Positions 7,871 through 15,685 of a stretch of 64,000 nt of DNA are shown here, in pieces. The stretch is taken from contig NZ_SSOA01000003.1 in the NCBI RefSeq assembly GCF_004801395.1, positions 186,001 through 250,000 of the forward strand, written 5' to 3'. The notes under the pieces are model-generated. The model was not told where the DNA came from. It saw nothing but the letters and a program-made list of their open reading frames with translations, and made no database searches. Source of the DNA: Gillisella terrae. Its GTDB lineage: Bacteria > Pseudomonadota > Alphaproteobacteria > Rhizobiales > Rhizobiaceae. Within the stretch, counting starts at the first letter, position 1; each line of letters starts with the position of its first letter. Both the position numbers and the translations under genes were made by a program.

Positions 7871-8704
7871 TCATGCGCCAAACCCCTTGGCAAAGGCATC
7901 GCCGCTCATCACCCGGCGCGCAAACATCAGCGCGATAAAGGATGGCACCCACAGCATGACAGACAAGACGGCACCATATTGCACTACCAGCTGATTGTTG
8001 ATGAAGCTGATCATCAGCACCGGCATGGTGCTGATTTGCGGCGCACCAATCAGCCAGGCACCTTCGGTTTCATAAAAGGTCGAAACAAAGGTCAGCAGAA
8101 CGGCGGCAAAAATCGTCGGTGCCGCCTGTGGCAGCGTGATCGACCAAAACACTCGAAGCGGCCCGGCTCCAACATCGCGGGCGGCTTCTTCCATGCGCCG
8201 ATCCACATTTTGAAAGGCAGCCACCGGAATCCAGATCATCAGCATCAAGGTGCCAACCAGCTGAATCAAAGCCACGCCCCAAAAGGTGGAGATCAGATGC
8301 AGTTGCAGGAAAATACCGGCAATGGTGACCAGCAGGCCAAATTTGGGAAAAGCGTGGGAGGCCAGAAACGACAGAAAGAAGATGTTGCGGCCCGGAAAAT
8401 CCATGCGGGCAAAGGCATAAGCTGCCGGCAGGCAAATCAGGGCCGAGAGCAGGGTCACGGTGGTTGCCAGCCGAAGACTGAGCATCAGCGCGCTCCACAC
8501 ATCGGCGCGTGCCAGCGTCTGGTGCCAAAACCGCAGGCCAAACTGTTGCGGCAGCACCGATGGATAGCGCCAGACCTCGGTAAAGGCCCATGTGGCCACC
8601 ACCAAAAGCGGCAGGATGATCACGATGGTCAGGGTCAATGCCAGAACAAGCCCGATCCAGTCGAGCTGTCTTGCGTGAGAGCGAAGGAGGGAGAGCGTGT
8701 TCAT
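7871..8704 (-). CDS. ABC transporter permease (second subunit)
   Basis: A 277-residue membrane protein with about six hydrophobic spans and the binding-protein-dependent permease EAA loop (EEAARDVGAGPLRVFWSI), which contacts the ATPase. The ATG at 8702-8704 overlaps the TGA of the preceding permease gene, indicating translational coupling. The longer frame to 8779 would run into that gene. Confidence 0.88.
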   Translation of the reverse strand: MNTLSLLRSHARQLDWIGLVLALTLTIVIILPLLVVATWAFTEVWRYPSVLPQQFGLRFWHQTLARADVWSALMLSLRLATTVTLLSALICLPAAYAFARMDFPGRNIFFLSFLASHAFPKFGLLVTIAGIFLQLHLISTFWGVALIQLVGTLMLMIWIPVAAFQNVDRRMEEAARDVGAGPLRVFWSITLPQAAPTIFAAVLLTFVSTFYETEGAWLIGAPQISTMPVLMISFINNQLVVQYGAVLSVMLWVPSFIALMFARRVMSGDAFAKGFGA

Positions 8705-9591
8705 CGGCTCGTTTTCCCCTGATTGCGCGCGATCGAATAGACATAGAACAGGCCAAATACCAGGCAGAAGGCAAAGCAAATCACCGCTTGGGTCTTGGCG
8801 TTCAGCGGATCATAAAGATCATTAAACGTGCGCGACATGAACGGCCCCATCATCTCCGGCGAGGCGGGGCCAAGCACGTAAGGAAGGGTAAAGGACGAGA
8901 AAATACCAAGCACGGCAAAGGACGATGCTACCAGAATGGAATTGCCCATGCGCGGCAAAATAATATGGACAAACACCCGAAGCGGTCCGGCCCCGACATC
9001 GCGGGCGGCTTCCACCGAGCTGTTGGAAATGCTGCCCAATCCCGCAGTCAGCATCAAAACCGTCAAGGGCAGATTATCCCACACCAGGCCAATCACTGGC
9101 CCCCAAGGGGTGAGATAAGGTGTTGGCAATTTTGGCAGGCCAACAGAGTGGAGCAGAATATCAACCGCTCCATTGGGGCCTATGGTGCGAATCAGCGCGT
9201 AGGACAAAATCACCGACGGCACGAACATCGGAAAAATTGCCAGCCCTTGAATATAGCCCGCCAGTGGACTGCGCGAAAAGCGCAAGTAAAGCGCAATCGG
9301 CAGGCCGCAGACAATCAGCAGCACCGCGCAAACAGCGGTGGTCCAGAGCGTCAGCTTGAGATTGCCAAGGCTATAGGCATCGGAGAAGAGAAACCGATAG
9401 GAGGCGATGGTGAATTTTGCGCTTTCGCCATCGCCGACCCAGATGGTCGAGATGATGGCGGCAAAAATGGGATAGATAATCAACCAGCCGACCAGCAAAA
9501 CAGGAATGGCAACAAGCAGGAGACCATTGAGCCTCCTGCTTGTTGGCATTGTGATGCTGTCCGCCGTGGAGAGAGAGGCGGTGGTGGTCAT
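8701..9591 (-). CDS. ABC transporter permease (first subunit)
   Basis: A 296-residue integral membrane protein with an N-terminal anchor helix (LLLVAIPVLLVGWLIIYP) and an EAA loop (VEAARDVGAGPLRVFVHI) nearly identical to that of the second permease, so the two form a heterodimeric channel. It follows the binding-protein gene by two bases. Confidence 0.88.
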   Translation of the reverse strand: MTTTASLSTADSITMPTSRRLNGLLLVAIPVLLVGWLIIYPIFAAIISTIWVGDGESAKFTIASYRFLFSDAYSLGNLKLTLWTTAVCAVLLIVCGLPIALYLRFSRSPLAGYIQGLAIFPMFVPSVILSYALIRTIGPNGAVDILLHSVGLPKLPTPYLTPWGPVIGLVWDNLPLTVLMLTAGLGSISNSSVEAARDVGAGPLRVFVHIILPRMGNSILVASSFAVLGIFSSFTLPYVLGPASPEMMGPFMSRTFNDLYDPLNAKTQAVICFAFCLVFGLFYVYSIARNQGKTSR

Positions 9592-9593
9592 GA

Positions 9594-10739
9594 TCAGCCG
9601 CGTGTCAGGTTTGGAGCTACGTTGCGATACCAGCCATCGTTAACCGCCGGGCTCCAATCGCCCTGCGGGAAGGTGGGGATGCTCTTTGGCACGACATCGG
9701 CGTATTTGTCGCGCAGATCCTTGGGCAGATAATCCCAGGATACCGCCGGGAAACCGCCAATTTCGGTGATAACGGCTTTTTGCATCTCGTCGGTCAGCAA
9801 AAAGGCCGCAAGCTTCATGGCTGCATCCTTGTTGGTGGCATTGGTCGGGACCACCATGCGATTGAAATCGCCGCACAGTGCCAGATCGGTCAATTGCACA
9901 AGGCCCGTGGTGTCGGGCAACACGCCTTCCTTGATGGCTTTCAGGATCTGGTCGGACCACACCGGCACCATGGTGACCACGCCTTGCGCCAGAAGCTGGA
10001 TCGACTGGGTGTTGCCGGAGGTGTAGGCACCCTTGTCATAAAGATAGGGTGCGAGGTCCTGAAGCAGTTTCCAGGCCGGTGTCAGGGTCTTTTCGGCATA
10101 GGCGGGGGTGAAATTCTCAACCGTGAACTTCGACGGATCGCGACCATTGACCTCATGAATGGCGCGGCGCACGAAATTGCCACCAGAACCGCCCTTGTCG
10201 GGGCGATTGTAGATGAACTGGCCGGGATTGGCCTTGATCCATGCGGTCAGATCAGCCCAGGTCTTTGGAGCCTTCTTTGGGTCCAGTTTGGTGGCGTCAT
10301 AGGCCAAAAGAACCTGAGAGCCACGATAGGGCAGGGAGTAATCACCCTGAAAGGCCATGGGGTTAATATGATCATAGAGCGGGATTTTCGACTGTTTGAA
10401 ATCCACCCAAAGACCAGCCTTGATTCCGCCTGCTGGCAGCTTGGGGTCAAAAGCCTCAAACAGATCGGCGTGAGGATCAGACTTGCTGGCAAGAGCGGCC
10501 ATGGCACGCTCGGCAATGGCACGCAGACCCGAATCATCACCCGCATCAATCACCTTGATGCTTTCTCCCGGATAGGCCTTGGCAAAGGCAGGACCAACGA
10601 CATTGTTCCAGAAATCAACAATGTTGGCATCTGCGCCAGTGAACACATTGACCGGGCTGCCAGCAGCATAGCTTAATTTGGTCAGGGCTGGCATGATTGT
10701 CAGGGCCGAAGCGGCGGCCAAAAATCCACGTCTTTTCAT
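9594..10739 (-). CDS. ABC transporter solute-binding protein, family 1-like
   Basis: A 381-residue periplasmic protein with an N-terminal export signal (MKRRGFLAAASALTIMPAL) whose twin arginines suggest the Tat route. The mature part resembles binding proteins of the iron/thiamine/polyamine/glycerol-phosphate group. The start at 10739 has GGAG seven bases upstream; a GTG at 10742 is the alternative. First gene of a five-gene operon with two permeases, an ATPase and a GDPD enzyme. The substrate is not certain; the GDPD gene points to a glycerophosphodiester or phosphate-containing solute. Confidence 0.82.
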   Translation of the reverse strand: MKRRGFLAAASALTIMPALTKLSYAAGSPVNVFTGADANIVDFWNNVVGPAFAKAYPGESIKVIDAGDDSGLRAIAERAMAALASKSDPHADLFEAFDPKLPAGGIKAGLWVDFKQSKIPLYDHINPMAFQGDYSLPYRGSQVLLAYDATKLDPKKAPKTWADLTAWIKANPGQFIYNRPDKGGSGGNFVRRAIHEVNGRDPSKFTVENFTPAYAEKTLTPAWKLLQDLAPYLYDKGAYTSGNTQSIQLLAQGVVTMVPVWSDQILKAIKEGVLPDTTGLVQLTDLALCGDFNRMVVPTNATNKDAAMKLAAFLLTDEMQKAVITEIGGFPAVSWDYLPKDLRDKYADVVPKSIPTFPQGDWSPAVNDGWYRNVAPNLTRG

Positions 10740-10761
10740 CACAGTCTCCGAAGGAAAACAA

Positions 10762-10781
10762 TTCCGCTTTCGAGAGCGGAA
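10762..10781. promoter_or_regulatory. Small hairpin in the leader of the ABC operon
   Basis: TTCCGCT (10762-10768) pairs with AGCGGAA (10775-10781) around a 6-base centre, ~20 bp before the binding-protein start. It may be an operator or an mRNA hairpin; nothing else identifies its role. The remaining ~250 bp up to 11031 show no gene. Confidence 0.35.
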
Positions 10782-11031
10782 ATAATCCCGCGGATATTTA
10801 GGGGTATTTCATGACGGCTGGATGATCAGTTGATGACAGTTTTGCGTCACCTGCGGTTTCCCAGATGAGGGAATGGTGTTTTAACCAGTGATCAAAATTC
10901 TGAAGCGAGATGCTGACAGGTGCCAATTCCAGTGTTTGAATAGATCTGATCAGAATAACCACGTTCCAATTTTCTCTGACAAATGCTGAAATTTTCATGC
11001 AATACTATGCTTATTACCAGATCTGGAAAGA

Positions 11032-11901
11032 ATGATGACGCAGACGGCGGCCCCTGACGCCACAAACGCAAGCAACACGCATTTGCGCACGCCACAGAAG
11101 AGGCGACGTGGTCTGTGGCTGTTCGTCTGCATTTTGGCGCTGCTGGTGACGGCGCTGGGCGCAACGGTGCTTTTGGCCAATGGCGAGCGCAATCTTCGCC
11201 TATTAACGGAGCATCTCGGCATCCGCTGGCCGGTTTCTGCACCTGAGCAGGCTCAAACTGCGCCGCCGCAGCCTGTGCGCAGCCATCGGCTGGAGTCGAA
11301 AACGGTGCTTGTGCCGTCGCGGGCGTTTTTGGTGCCGCCGCTTCGTGACATGGCGGTATTTGTGCGCGACATTCCTTTTTCAGGCGAGACTTTGTGCCAA
11401 AAACTGAATGCAGATGGTCTGGCCAATAAGGGCTGGGCACAAAATGCCTATAATTCCAAAGTGTTTGATTGCTCTATTGAGATGTCTATCACGCCCGCCG
11501 AGGAAAATGCTGATGCCCCCTCTTTCTTCATGGTAGTCAATGGCGACAAGAGCGGGCAGATCAATCAAATTCGCTGGAAAATCATTGATGTGAAAGACAA
11601 TCCGAAGGTCTGGGCGCTGTATCTCTCTTCCATCAACAGCATCGCCGCAATAAGCCGGTGGAGCGATTTTGCCGCCGAATTTGACCGTATGCGCGCCGTT
11701 GAGCCTTTTAACGTCAATCACTTTGGCATTGATTTCAAATTGTCGAAGGAAATGGAGGGAAAGGCGCGATACAATATTATGCTGATGCCGGAAAATGATG
11801 GCGAATTGCAACAAAATACCCGCGCTATTTTGGAGATGCAGCCCACTTTCCCATCGCCGCCTCTGCTGAAAACATTCTGGCCAAGGCAGCGGCTTGGATA
11901 A
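11032..11901 (+). CDS. Membrane-anchored hypothetical protein
   Basis: A 289-residue protein. A basic N-terminus (PQKRRRG, ~22-28) is followed by one transmembrane helix (LWLFVCILALLVTALGATVLL, ~29-49), a Pro/Ala/Gln-rich linker and a ~200-residue domain that should lie in the periplasm and has two cysteines (TLCQKL and FDCSIEM). The overall form resembles an uncharacterised Rhizobiaceae family, but I cannot name it firmly. It is monocistronic, between the ABC operon and the flagellar block, and is followed directly by an R1 repeat. The last ~15 residues look unlike a domain end and may be variable. Confidence 0.6.
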   Translation: MMTQTAAPDATNASNTHLRTPQKRRRGLWLFVCILALLVTALGATVLLANGERNLRLLTEHLGIRWPVSAPEQAQTAPPQPVRSHRLESKTVLVPSRAFLVPPLRDMAVFVRDIPFSGETLCQKLNADGLANKGWAQNAYNSKVFDCSIEMSITPAEENADAPSFFMVVNGDKSGQINQIRWKIIDVKDNPKVWALYLSSINSIAAISRWSDFAAEFDRMRAVEPFNVNHFGIDFKLSKEMEGKARYNIMLMPENDGELQQNTRAILEMQPTFPSPPLLKTFWPRQRLG

Positions 11902-11916
11902 GCCCGCGCACCTCTA

Positions 11917-12017
11917 CTGCATAATTCCTTAAATCGGAGTGGATTTAAGGAATTATGCAGCAGATTAAAAGTGTTACAGCGTCCTTTGTGCGCCATATAT
12001 GGTGAGAGGCGCTGTAA
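11917..12017 (+). repeat. R1 palindromic intergenic repeat, copy 1 (complete)
   Basis: CTGCATAATTCCTTAAATC pairs with GATTTAAGGAATTATGCAG (left hairpin). It is followed by the spacer CAGATTAAAAGTG and a right hairpin from TTACAGCGTCC to GGCGCTGTAA. This is the best-preserved copy; others lie near 13.8, 20.6, 30.2, 33.6, 34.0, 51.5 and 52.7 kb. Confidence 0.85.
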
Positions 12018-12048
12018 TAAAAAACCGCAGGCTCGGCGGAACCTGCGG
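12017..12048 (-). terminator. Terminator at the end of the motA-flhB operon
   Basis: On the minus strand CCGCAGG and CCTGCGG (12042-12048 and 12025-12031) form a 7-bp GC-rich stem followed by a T run (12024-12017). It sits downstream of the small gene behind flhB and overlaps the end of R1 copy 1. Confidence 0.7.
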
Positions 12049-12075
12049 CTGTCGAAGATTATAAGATCATATTCA

Positions 12076-12121
12076 GGTTTGTCAGGGAAAGTGGACTCCG
12101 GCTTTCCCGAAAATACAAACG
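12076..12121. repeat. R2 palindrome, copy 1
   Basis: GTTTGTCAGGGAAAG...CTTTCCCGAAAATACAAAC: an imperfect ~46-bp palindrome related to those at 33621-33669 and 63677-63723, with the shared centre GTGGAxTCCGG. Confidence 0.7.
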
Positions 12122-12133
12122 AAAACAGAGGCT

Positions 12134-12577
12134 CTAAGCGACAAAGGTTGGTGCTGGCAAATTCGGTACAAACCGGGCTTCATTCAGCCTTTGCGCCAGA
12201 AAGTCTGTGTTTTGATTCGGATCGTCATGAGGATTCTGGAAGGATATATGGTTGATTTCCAGTCCAGCCTTGTCATGGCTCAGCACAAGCTTGGCATAGA
12301 TCGTAATGTCACGAGGTTTGATTTCCAAATCAAGCGACACTTCCGGCATTTCGCCCCAATCACATTTATAGTCACCGCCAGCGCCAAAATTAACCGTACC
12401 GGGATGGAAGTATAGTTCCGCGGCCGACGAAACAAGGTCAGAAATATTGCCCAAGTAATCGAACCGTAGAAAAGATATTAAATCTGCCGCATCTAATAAA
12501 CGCAACTCAGACGCGATTGGACTAAGGAATTCAGCAACTAATTTCTCACGATCTGTGGTATATTTGCATTTTTTCAT
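12134..12577 (-). CDS. Hypothetical protein co-transcribed with flhB
   Basis: A 147-residue soluble, acidic protein starting MKKCKYTTDREK, with a central Gly-rich segment (NFGAGGDYKCDWGEMPEV) followed by alternating hydrophobic stretches that look like beta strands. No signal peptide or transmembrane helix. It begins five bases after the flhB stop codon and ends just before R2 and a terminator, so it is the last gene of the transcript. I do not recognise the family; location suggests, but does not prove, a motility role. Confidence 0.65.
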   Translation of the reverse strand: MKKCKYTTDREKLVAEFLSPIASELRLLDAADLISFLRFDYLGNISDLVSSAAELYFHPGTVNFGAGGDYKCDWGEMPEVSLDLEIKPRDITIYAKLVLSHDKAGLEINHISFQNPHDDPNQNTDFLAQRLNEARFVPNLPAPTFVA

Positions 12578-12582
12578 GTGCT

Positions 12583-13668
12583 TTAGCTTAATCGCCTCTT
12601 TTTCTTAGCTTCGGCAGCGTACATTCTCTGAACGATTTCTGCTACAGCTCGGTAGAATATTGGTGGGATGACACTATCTACTGAGACTTGCGCAAACATG
12701 GAGCGGGCAAGCGGCGGGTCTTCAAAAATCGGGATATCGTTTTCGCGGGCGACTTCGCGAATCTTCAGCGCAATCAGGTCCTGGCCTTTTGCAAGCACCA
12801 TTGGCGCATCCATTTCCTCTCGCACATAACGCAGCGCCACGGCAAAATGGGTGGGGTTGGTAATCACCATTGTGGCGCGTGGCACGCTGGCAATCATGCG
12901 TCGGCGCGCCTGATCACGCTGGGCTGAACGCTGCCTTGACTTGATCAGCGGATCACCCTGAGATTGCTTGTGTTCGTCTTTCACTTCCTGCTTTGTCATG
13001 CGCAATTTCTGATACCAGTCATAGCGCGTCCATGCCAAATCTACCGCCGTCAGCAAGCCGGTCGAAAACAGAATGATGATCAGCATTTCCTTGATGATTG
13101 ATGTCAGCTTGACGAAAATCACTTGCGGATCGGAGAACATGGCGTCGAGCGTGGCGAAATATTCTTTGCGCAACGAAACGAACATGATGATCGCCACAAT
13201 GACAATCTTGAACAGGGATTTCCCAAATTCAATCATGCCGGTAACGGAAAACAAACGGCCAAACCCTGCCTTGATCGAAATGCGCGATGCCTGGGGAGCG
13301 ATTCGGTTCAAAACAAAGCCCGGCAGATGCTGGGCAAAGGATTGTGTAAGGCCAAAGACCATGAACAAGATAAGTGCCGGGGCAAGCAGGGCTGCCATGG
13401 ACCAGCCAAGATGCACGAAAAGCGACATCACATCAGGGCCGGTGCCAATCAGCCATTGATCCGGCTTTTCAAACAGATCGCGCAGCGTGTTGTACATTTT
13501 CGACATGCCCTCGGGCAGAAAGAAAACGAAATAAATGTAGAAGGCCAGCGTTGTTGCAAAGAATGCGGCTTCTCTGGAAACAGGGATATCGCCCTTTTCC
13601 ATCGCGTCTCGGATTTTTTTCTCCGAGGGGTCTTCTGTTTTACTGTCTTTATCCTCGTCGTCTGCCAC
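12583..13668 (-). CDS. flhB: Flagellar export switch protein FlhB
   Basis: A 361-residue inner-membrane component of the flagellar type III export gate. It has a short charged N-terminus (SEKKIRDAMEKGDIPVSRE), four transmembrane helices and a cytoplasmic C-terminal domain. The autocleavage motif NPTH is at residues 271-274; cleavage there switches export from rod/hook to filament substrates. It is separated from fliG by 250 bp containing a terminator and an R1 copy, so it may have its own promoter. Confidence 0.97.
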   Translation of the reverse strand: MADDEDKDSKTEDPSEKKIRDAMEKGDIPVSREAAFFATTLAFYIYFVFFLPEGMSKMYNTLRDLFEKPDQWLIGTGPDVMSLFVHLGWSMAALLAPALILFMVFGLTQSFAQHLPGFVLNRIAPQASRISIKAGFGRLFSVTGMIEFGKSLFKIVIVAIIMFVSLRKEYFATLDAMFSDPQVIFVKLTSIIKEMLIIILFSTGLLTAVDLAWTRYDWYQKLRMTKQEVKDEHKQSQGDPLIKSRQRSAQRDQARRRMIASVPRATMVITNPTHFAVALRYVREEMDAPMVLAKGQDLIALKIREVARENDIPIFEDPPLARSMFAQVSVDSVIPPIFYRAVAEIVQRMYAAEAKKKRRLS

Positions 13669-13740
13669 GTTTTGACCCCTCTTTTATAGGCGGCAACGCA
13701 CCGATTTTTGCGGACGCCGGAGACGTATCAAGTAATTTTA

Positions 13741-13813
13741 CTGCCTAAGGCCTTAAACCGGCACCGATTTAAGGAGAAAATTATGCAGCAGATTAAAAGT
13801 GTTACAGCGTCCT
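13741..13813 (+). repeat. R1 repeat, copy 2 (right end lost)
   Basis: CTTAAACCGGCACCGATTT-AAG, then TTATGCAGCAGATTAAAAG and TGTTACAGCGTCC, match R1 from the left hairpin to the beginning of the right hairpin, after which similarity ends. It lies between flhB and fliG. Confidence 0.75.
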
Positions 13814-13830
13814 GTTGTCTGGACACAGAA

Positions 13831-13871
13831 AAGGCCGCAGAACACAGCGTAACGCTGTCTTCTGCGGCCTT
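13831..13871 (-). terminator. Long hairpin terminator after fliG
   Basis: AAGGCCGCAGAACACAGCG (13831-13849) pairs with CGCTGTCTTCTGCGGCCTT (13853-13871) with one mismatch and a 3-base loop. Read on the minus strand it is followed by TTTTC. It probably separates motA-fliM-fliN-fliG from flhB transcription, at least partly. Confidence 0.75.
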
Positions 13872-13921
13872 CAACCATTTCTGCTAAAGAACGATGAGCT
13901 CTTCGGGTTTGTGCACAGACG

Positions 13922-14968
13922 TTATGCTGCGGCTTCGCCTTCTTTGGCGGCTTCTGTCTCTTTCAACTGAATCTGGCCAGCATTGGCGAGACGAATCGCT
14001 TCCTGCGCCACGGCCCGCCGCGCGATGGCGATTTCTCTTGGATTGGTGCCTGCTGTTCCGGCCTGGAGATCGGATTCGATCATGCGGCGAGAGCGAGGGC
14101 TGATCGCACTCAGGACGCACTCGCGAATGTCCATAGGAGCTCCTCTGAGCGCCATGGTCAGAATATCGCCGGAGATGTCGTTGAGAAGCAGAACGCGGCT
14201 TCGCTGCGGCATGACCAGCAGATCCTCGAAGAGGAAGATCTTTGGACGAACCTTGGTTGCCGATTCCTTGCTGATCGATTCGAGCGAGTCCAGCAGGGTT
14301 TCGACCTGTGGCTTGTCGAGTTCGTTCATCAGTTCGGCCACCTTGGCGGTACCGGTCGAGTTGCGCTCGGCGTCAATTTCGCCAATCAGTTCCACCACCC
14401 GGTTTTCAATGATCTGGGCGGCCTGAGCGCTGACGTTTTTCAGGTTGACCGTACGGTTCATAATGTCAGCCCGGCGGCTGTCAGGCAGCTTGATCAGAAC
14501 CTTTGCACCAAAGGACGATGGCAGCATGGAGAGAATGTAAGCCACGGTCTGAGGATGTTCGCGCAACAGGAAATTGGCGATAAAGTCAGGATCTGCATCC
14601 TGCAAGCGGTCCCAGATCGACGTCTCGAATGCCTGAAAGGCAGCGCGGCGGCCGAGAAGGCCGTCGACTTCTTCCGGGGTCAGGCCTTCTTCGAGAATTT
14701 CCTCAATGGCTTTGGCGTTGTCCATCAGACCTGCACCTTCGGTGAACAGGTCTTCGAATTCATTGACAAGTTCTGCCAATTCATCCGGCGGAATGGTGCG
14801 CAGGGTTTGCGCCGAGTTGATGATTGATTGCAACTCGGCCTGGGTGAAGTATTTCAGCAGTTTTCCGGCCACACCTTTTCCCATGGCCAGCAGCACCGCT
14901 GCGGCCTTGTCTGTCGGGCTAAGGGGCTTTCCTGCAACAGGGCCGCCAAAATCGTCAAAGTCCATCAT
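13922..14968 (-). CDS. fliG: Flagellar motor switch protein FliG
   Basis: A 348-residue C-ring protein that transmits torque from the stator to the rotor. The N-terminal FliF-binding part, the middle domain with EHPQT (HPQTVAYILSMLP) and the C-terminal torque domain with charged helix LMNELDKPQVETLL and the FEDL segment (FLFEDLLVMPQRS) are all visible. The C-terminal ~15 residues are an Ala/Glu tail. It follows fliN by ~30 bp in the minus-strand operon. Confidence 0.97.
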   Translation of the reverse strand: MMDFDDFGGPVAGKPLSPTDKAAAVLLAMGKGVAGKLLKYFTQAELQSIINSAQTLRTIPPDELAELVNEFEDLFTEGAGLMDNAKAIEEILEEGLTPEEVDGLLGRRAAFQAFETSIWDRLQDADPDFIANFLLREHPQTVAYILSMLPSSFGAKVLIKLPDSRRADIMNRTVNLKNVSAQAAQIIENRVVELIGEIDAERNSTGTAKVAELMNELDKPQVETLLDSLESISKESATKVRPKIFLFEDLLVMPQRSRVLLLNDISGDILTMALRGAPMDIRECVLSAISPRSRRMIESDLQAGTAGTNPREIAIARRAVAQEAIRLANAGQIQLKETEAAKEGEAAA

Positions 14969-14997
14969 GGTCTTTCCTCTCTGACCCAGTCAGCGGG

Positions 14998-15621
14998 TCA
15001 GGACGTCTTGCTGGTCATCACTTCAATCAGTTTCACACCGAATCGCGTATCATCATTTTCGAGAACTGTAATCTCACCACGGCCGATACGTCGACCATTT
15101 ACCATGATCTCCACAGGCTCGCCGATCTTTTTATCCAGAGCTATGATGGCCCCTTCTTCAAGATTCATCAAGCCCGCAACGGGCATACGGCTGGTGCCAA
15201 GTACAATCTGGACATCAATCGGAATGTCCATGATCAGGCCGAGATTGGCTTCCAGAGCGCTGCCGGGGGCCTGTGGAGCAGAGCCTGCATCATCGATGCC
15301 GCCGAAGCTTGCGCCCGCACTATCGCTGCCAAAATCGCTGGTACCGAAGTCACCGCCACCGAAATCACCGCCACCAAGGCCCGTATCTGCGGTGCCACCG
15401 CCGAAGTCGCTGTCAAAATCTGACAGGCCGCCGGCTGTATCGCCACCGAAATCGCCGCCGATGTCGGAGCCGAAATCCGAACCGCCAAAATCAGCCAACG
15501 GATCGTCGCCGCCGCTTTTCAAAACGCCACGCAGATCGTCGATCGCCTGATCAAGATCGGCGTCGCCTGCCGGCATTGCCAGCGCATCATCTTCGCTCAA
15601 GGGTGTTTTGTTCGTAGCCAT
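14998..15621 (-). CDS. fliN: Flagellar motor switch protein FliN with a long Gly/Asp/Phe repeat region
   Basis: A 207-residue protein whose last ~85 residues are the SpoA/surface-presentation domain of FliN ([19 protein letters not shown], then [19 protein letters not shown]), which forms the base of the C-ring. Residues ~38-110 are low-complexity and consist of [12 protein letters not shown]-like units. Enterobacterial FliN is about 137 residues, so the extension accounts for the extra length; extended FliN proteins occur in rhizobia. Confidence 0.95.
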   Translation of the reverse strand: MATNKTPLSEDDALAMPAGDADLDQAIDDLRGVLKSGGDDPLADFGGSDFGSDIGGDFGGDTAGGLSDFDSDFGGGTADTGLGGGDFGGGDFGTSDFGSDSAGASFGGIDDAGSAPQAPGSALEANLGLIMDIPIDVQIVLGTSRMPVAGLMNLEEGAIIALDKKIGEPVEIMVNGRRIGRGEITVLENDDTRFGVKLIEVMTSKTS

Positions 15622-15685
15622 GCAATCATTATTCCTGTTGAAACTTGCCTCAACCTGCAGTGTTGTTCACTGCGGGGAAAAATTG

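Noticed and set aside
8638..9732. A 364-codon open frame antisense to the two permease genes
   Set aside because: Its product is a Gln/His/Asn/Arg-rich shadow of membrane-protein codons, without domain or ribosome site.
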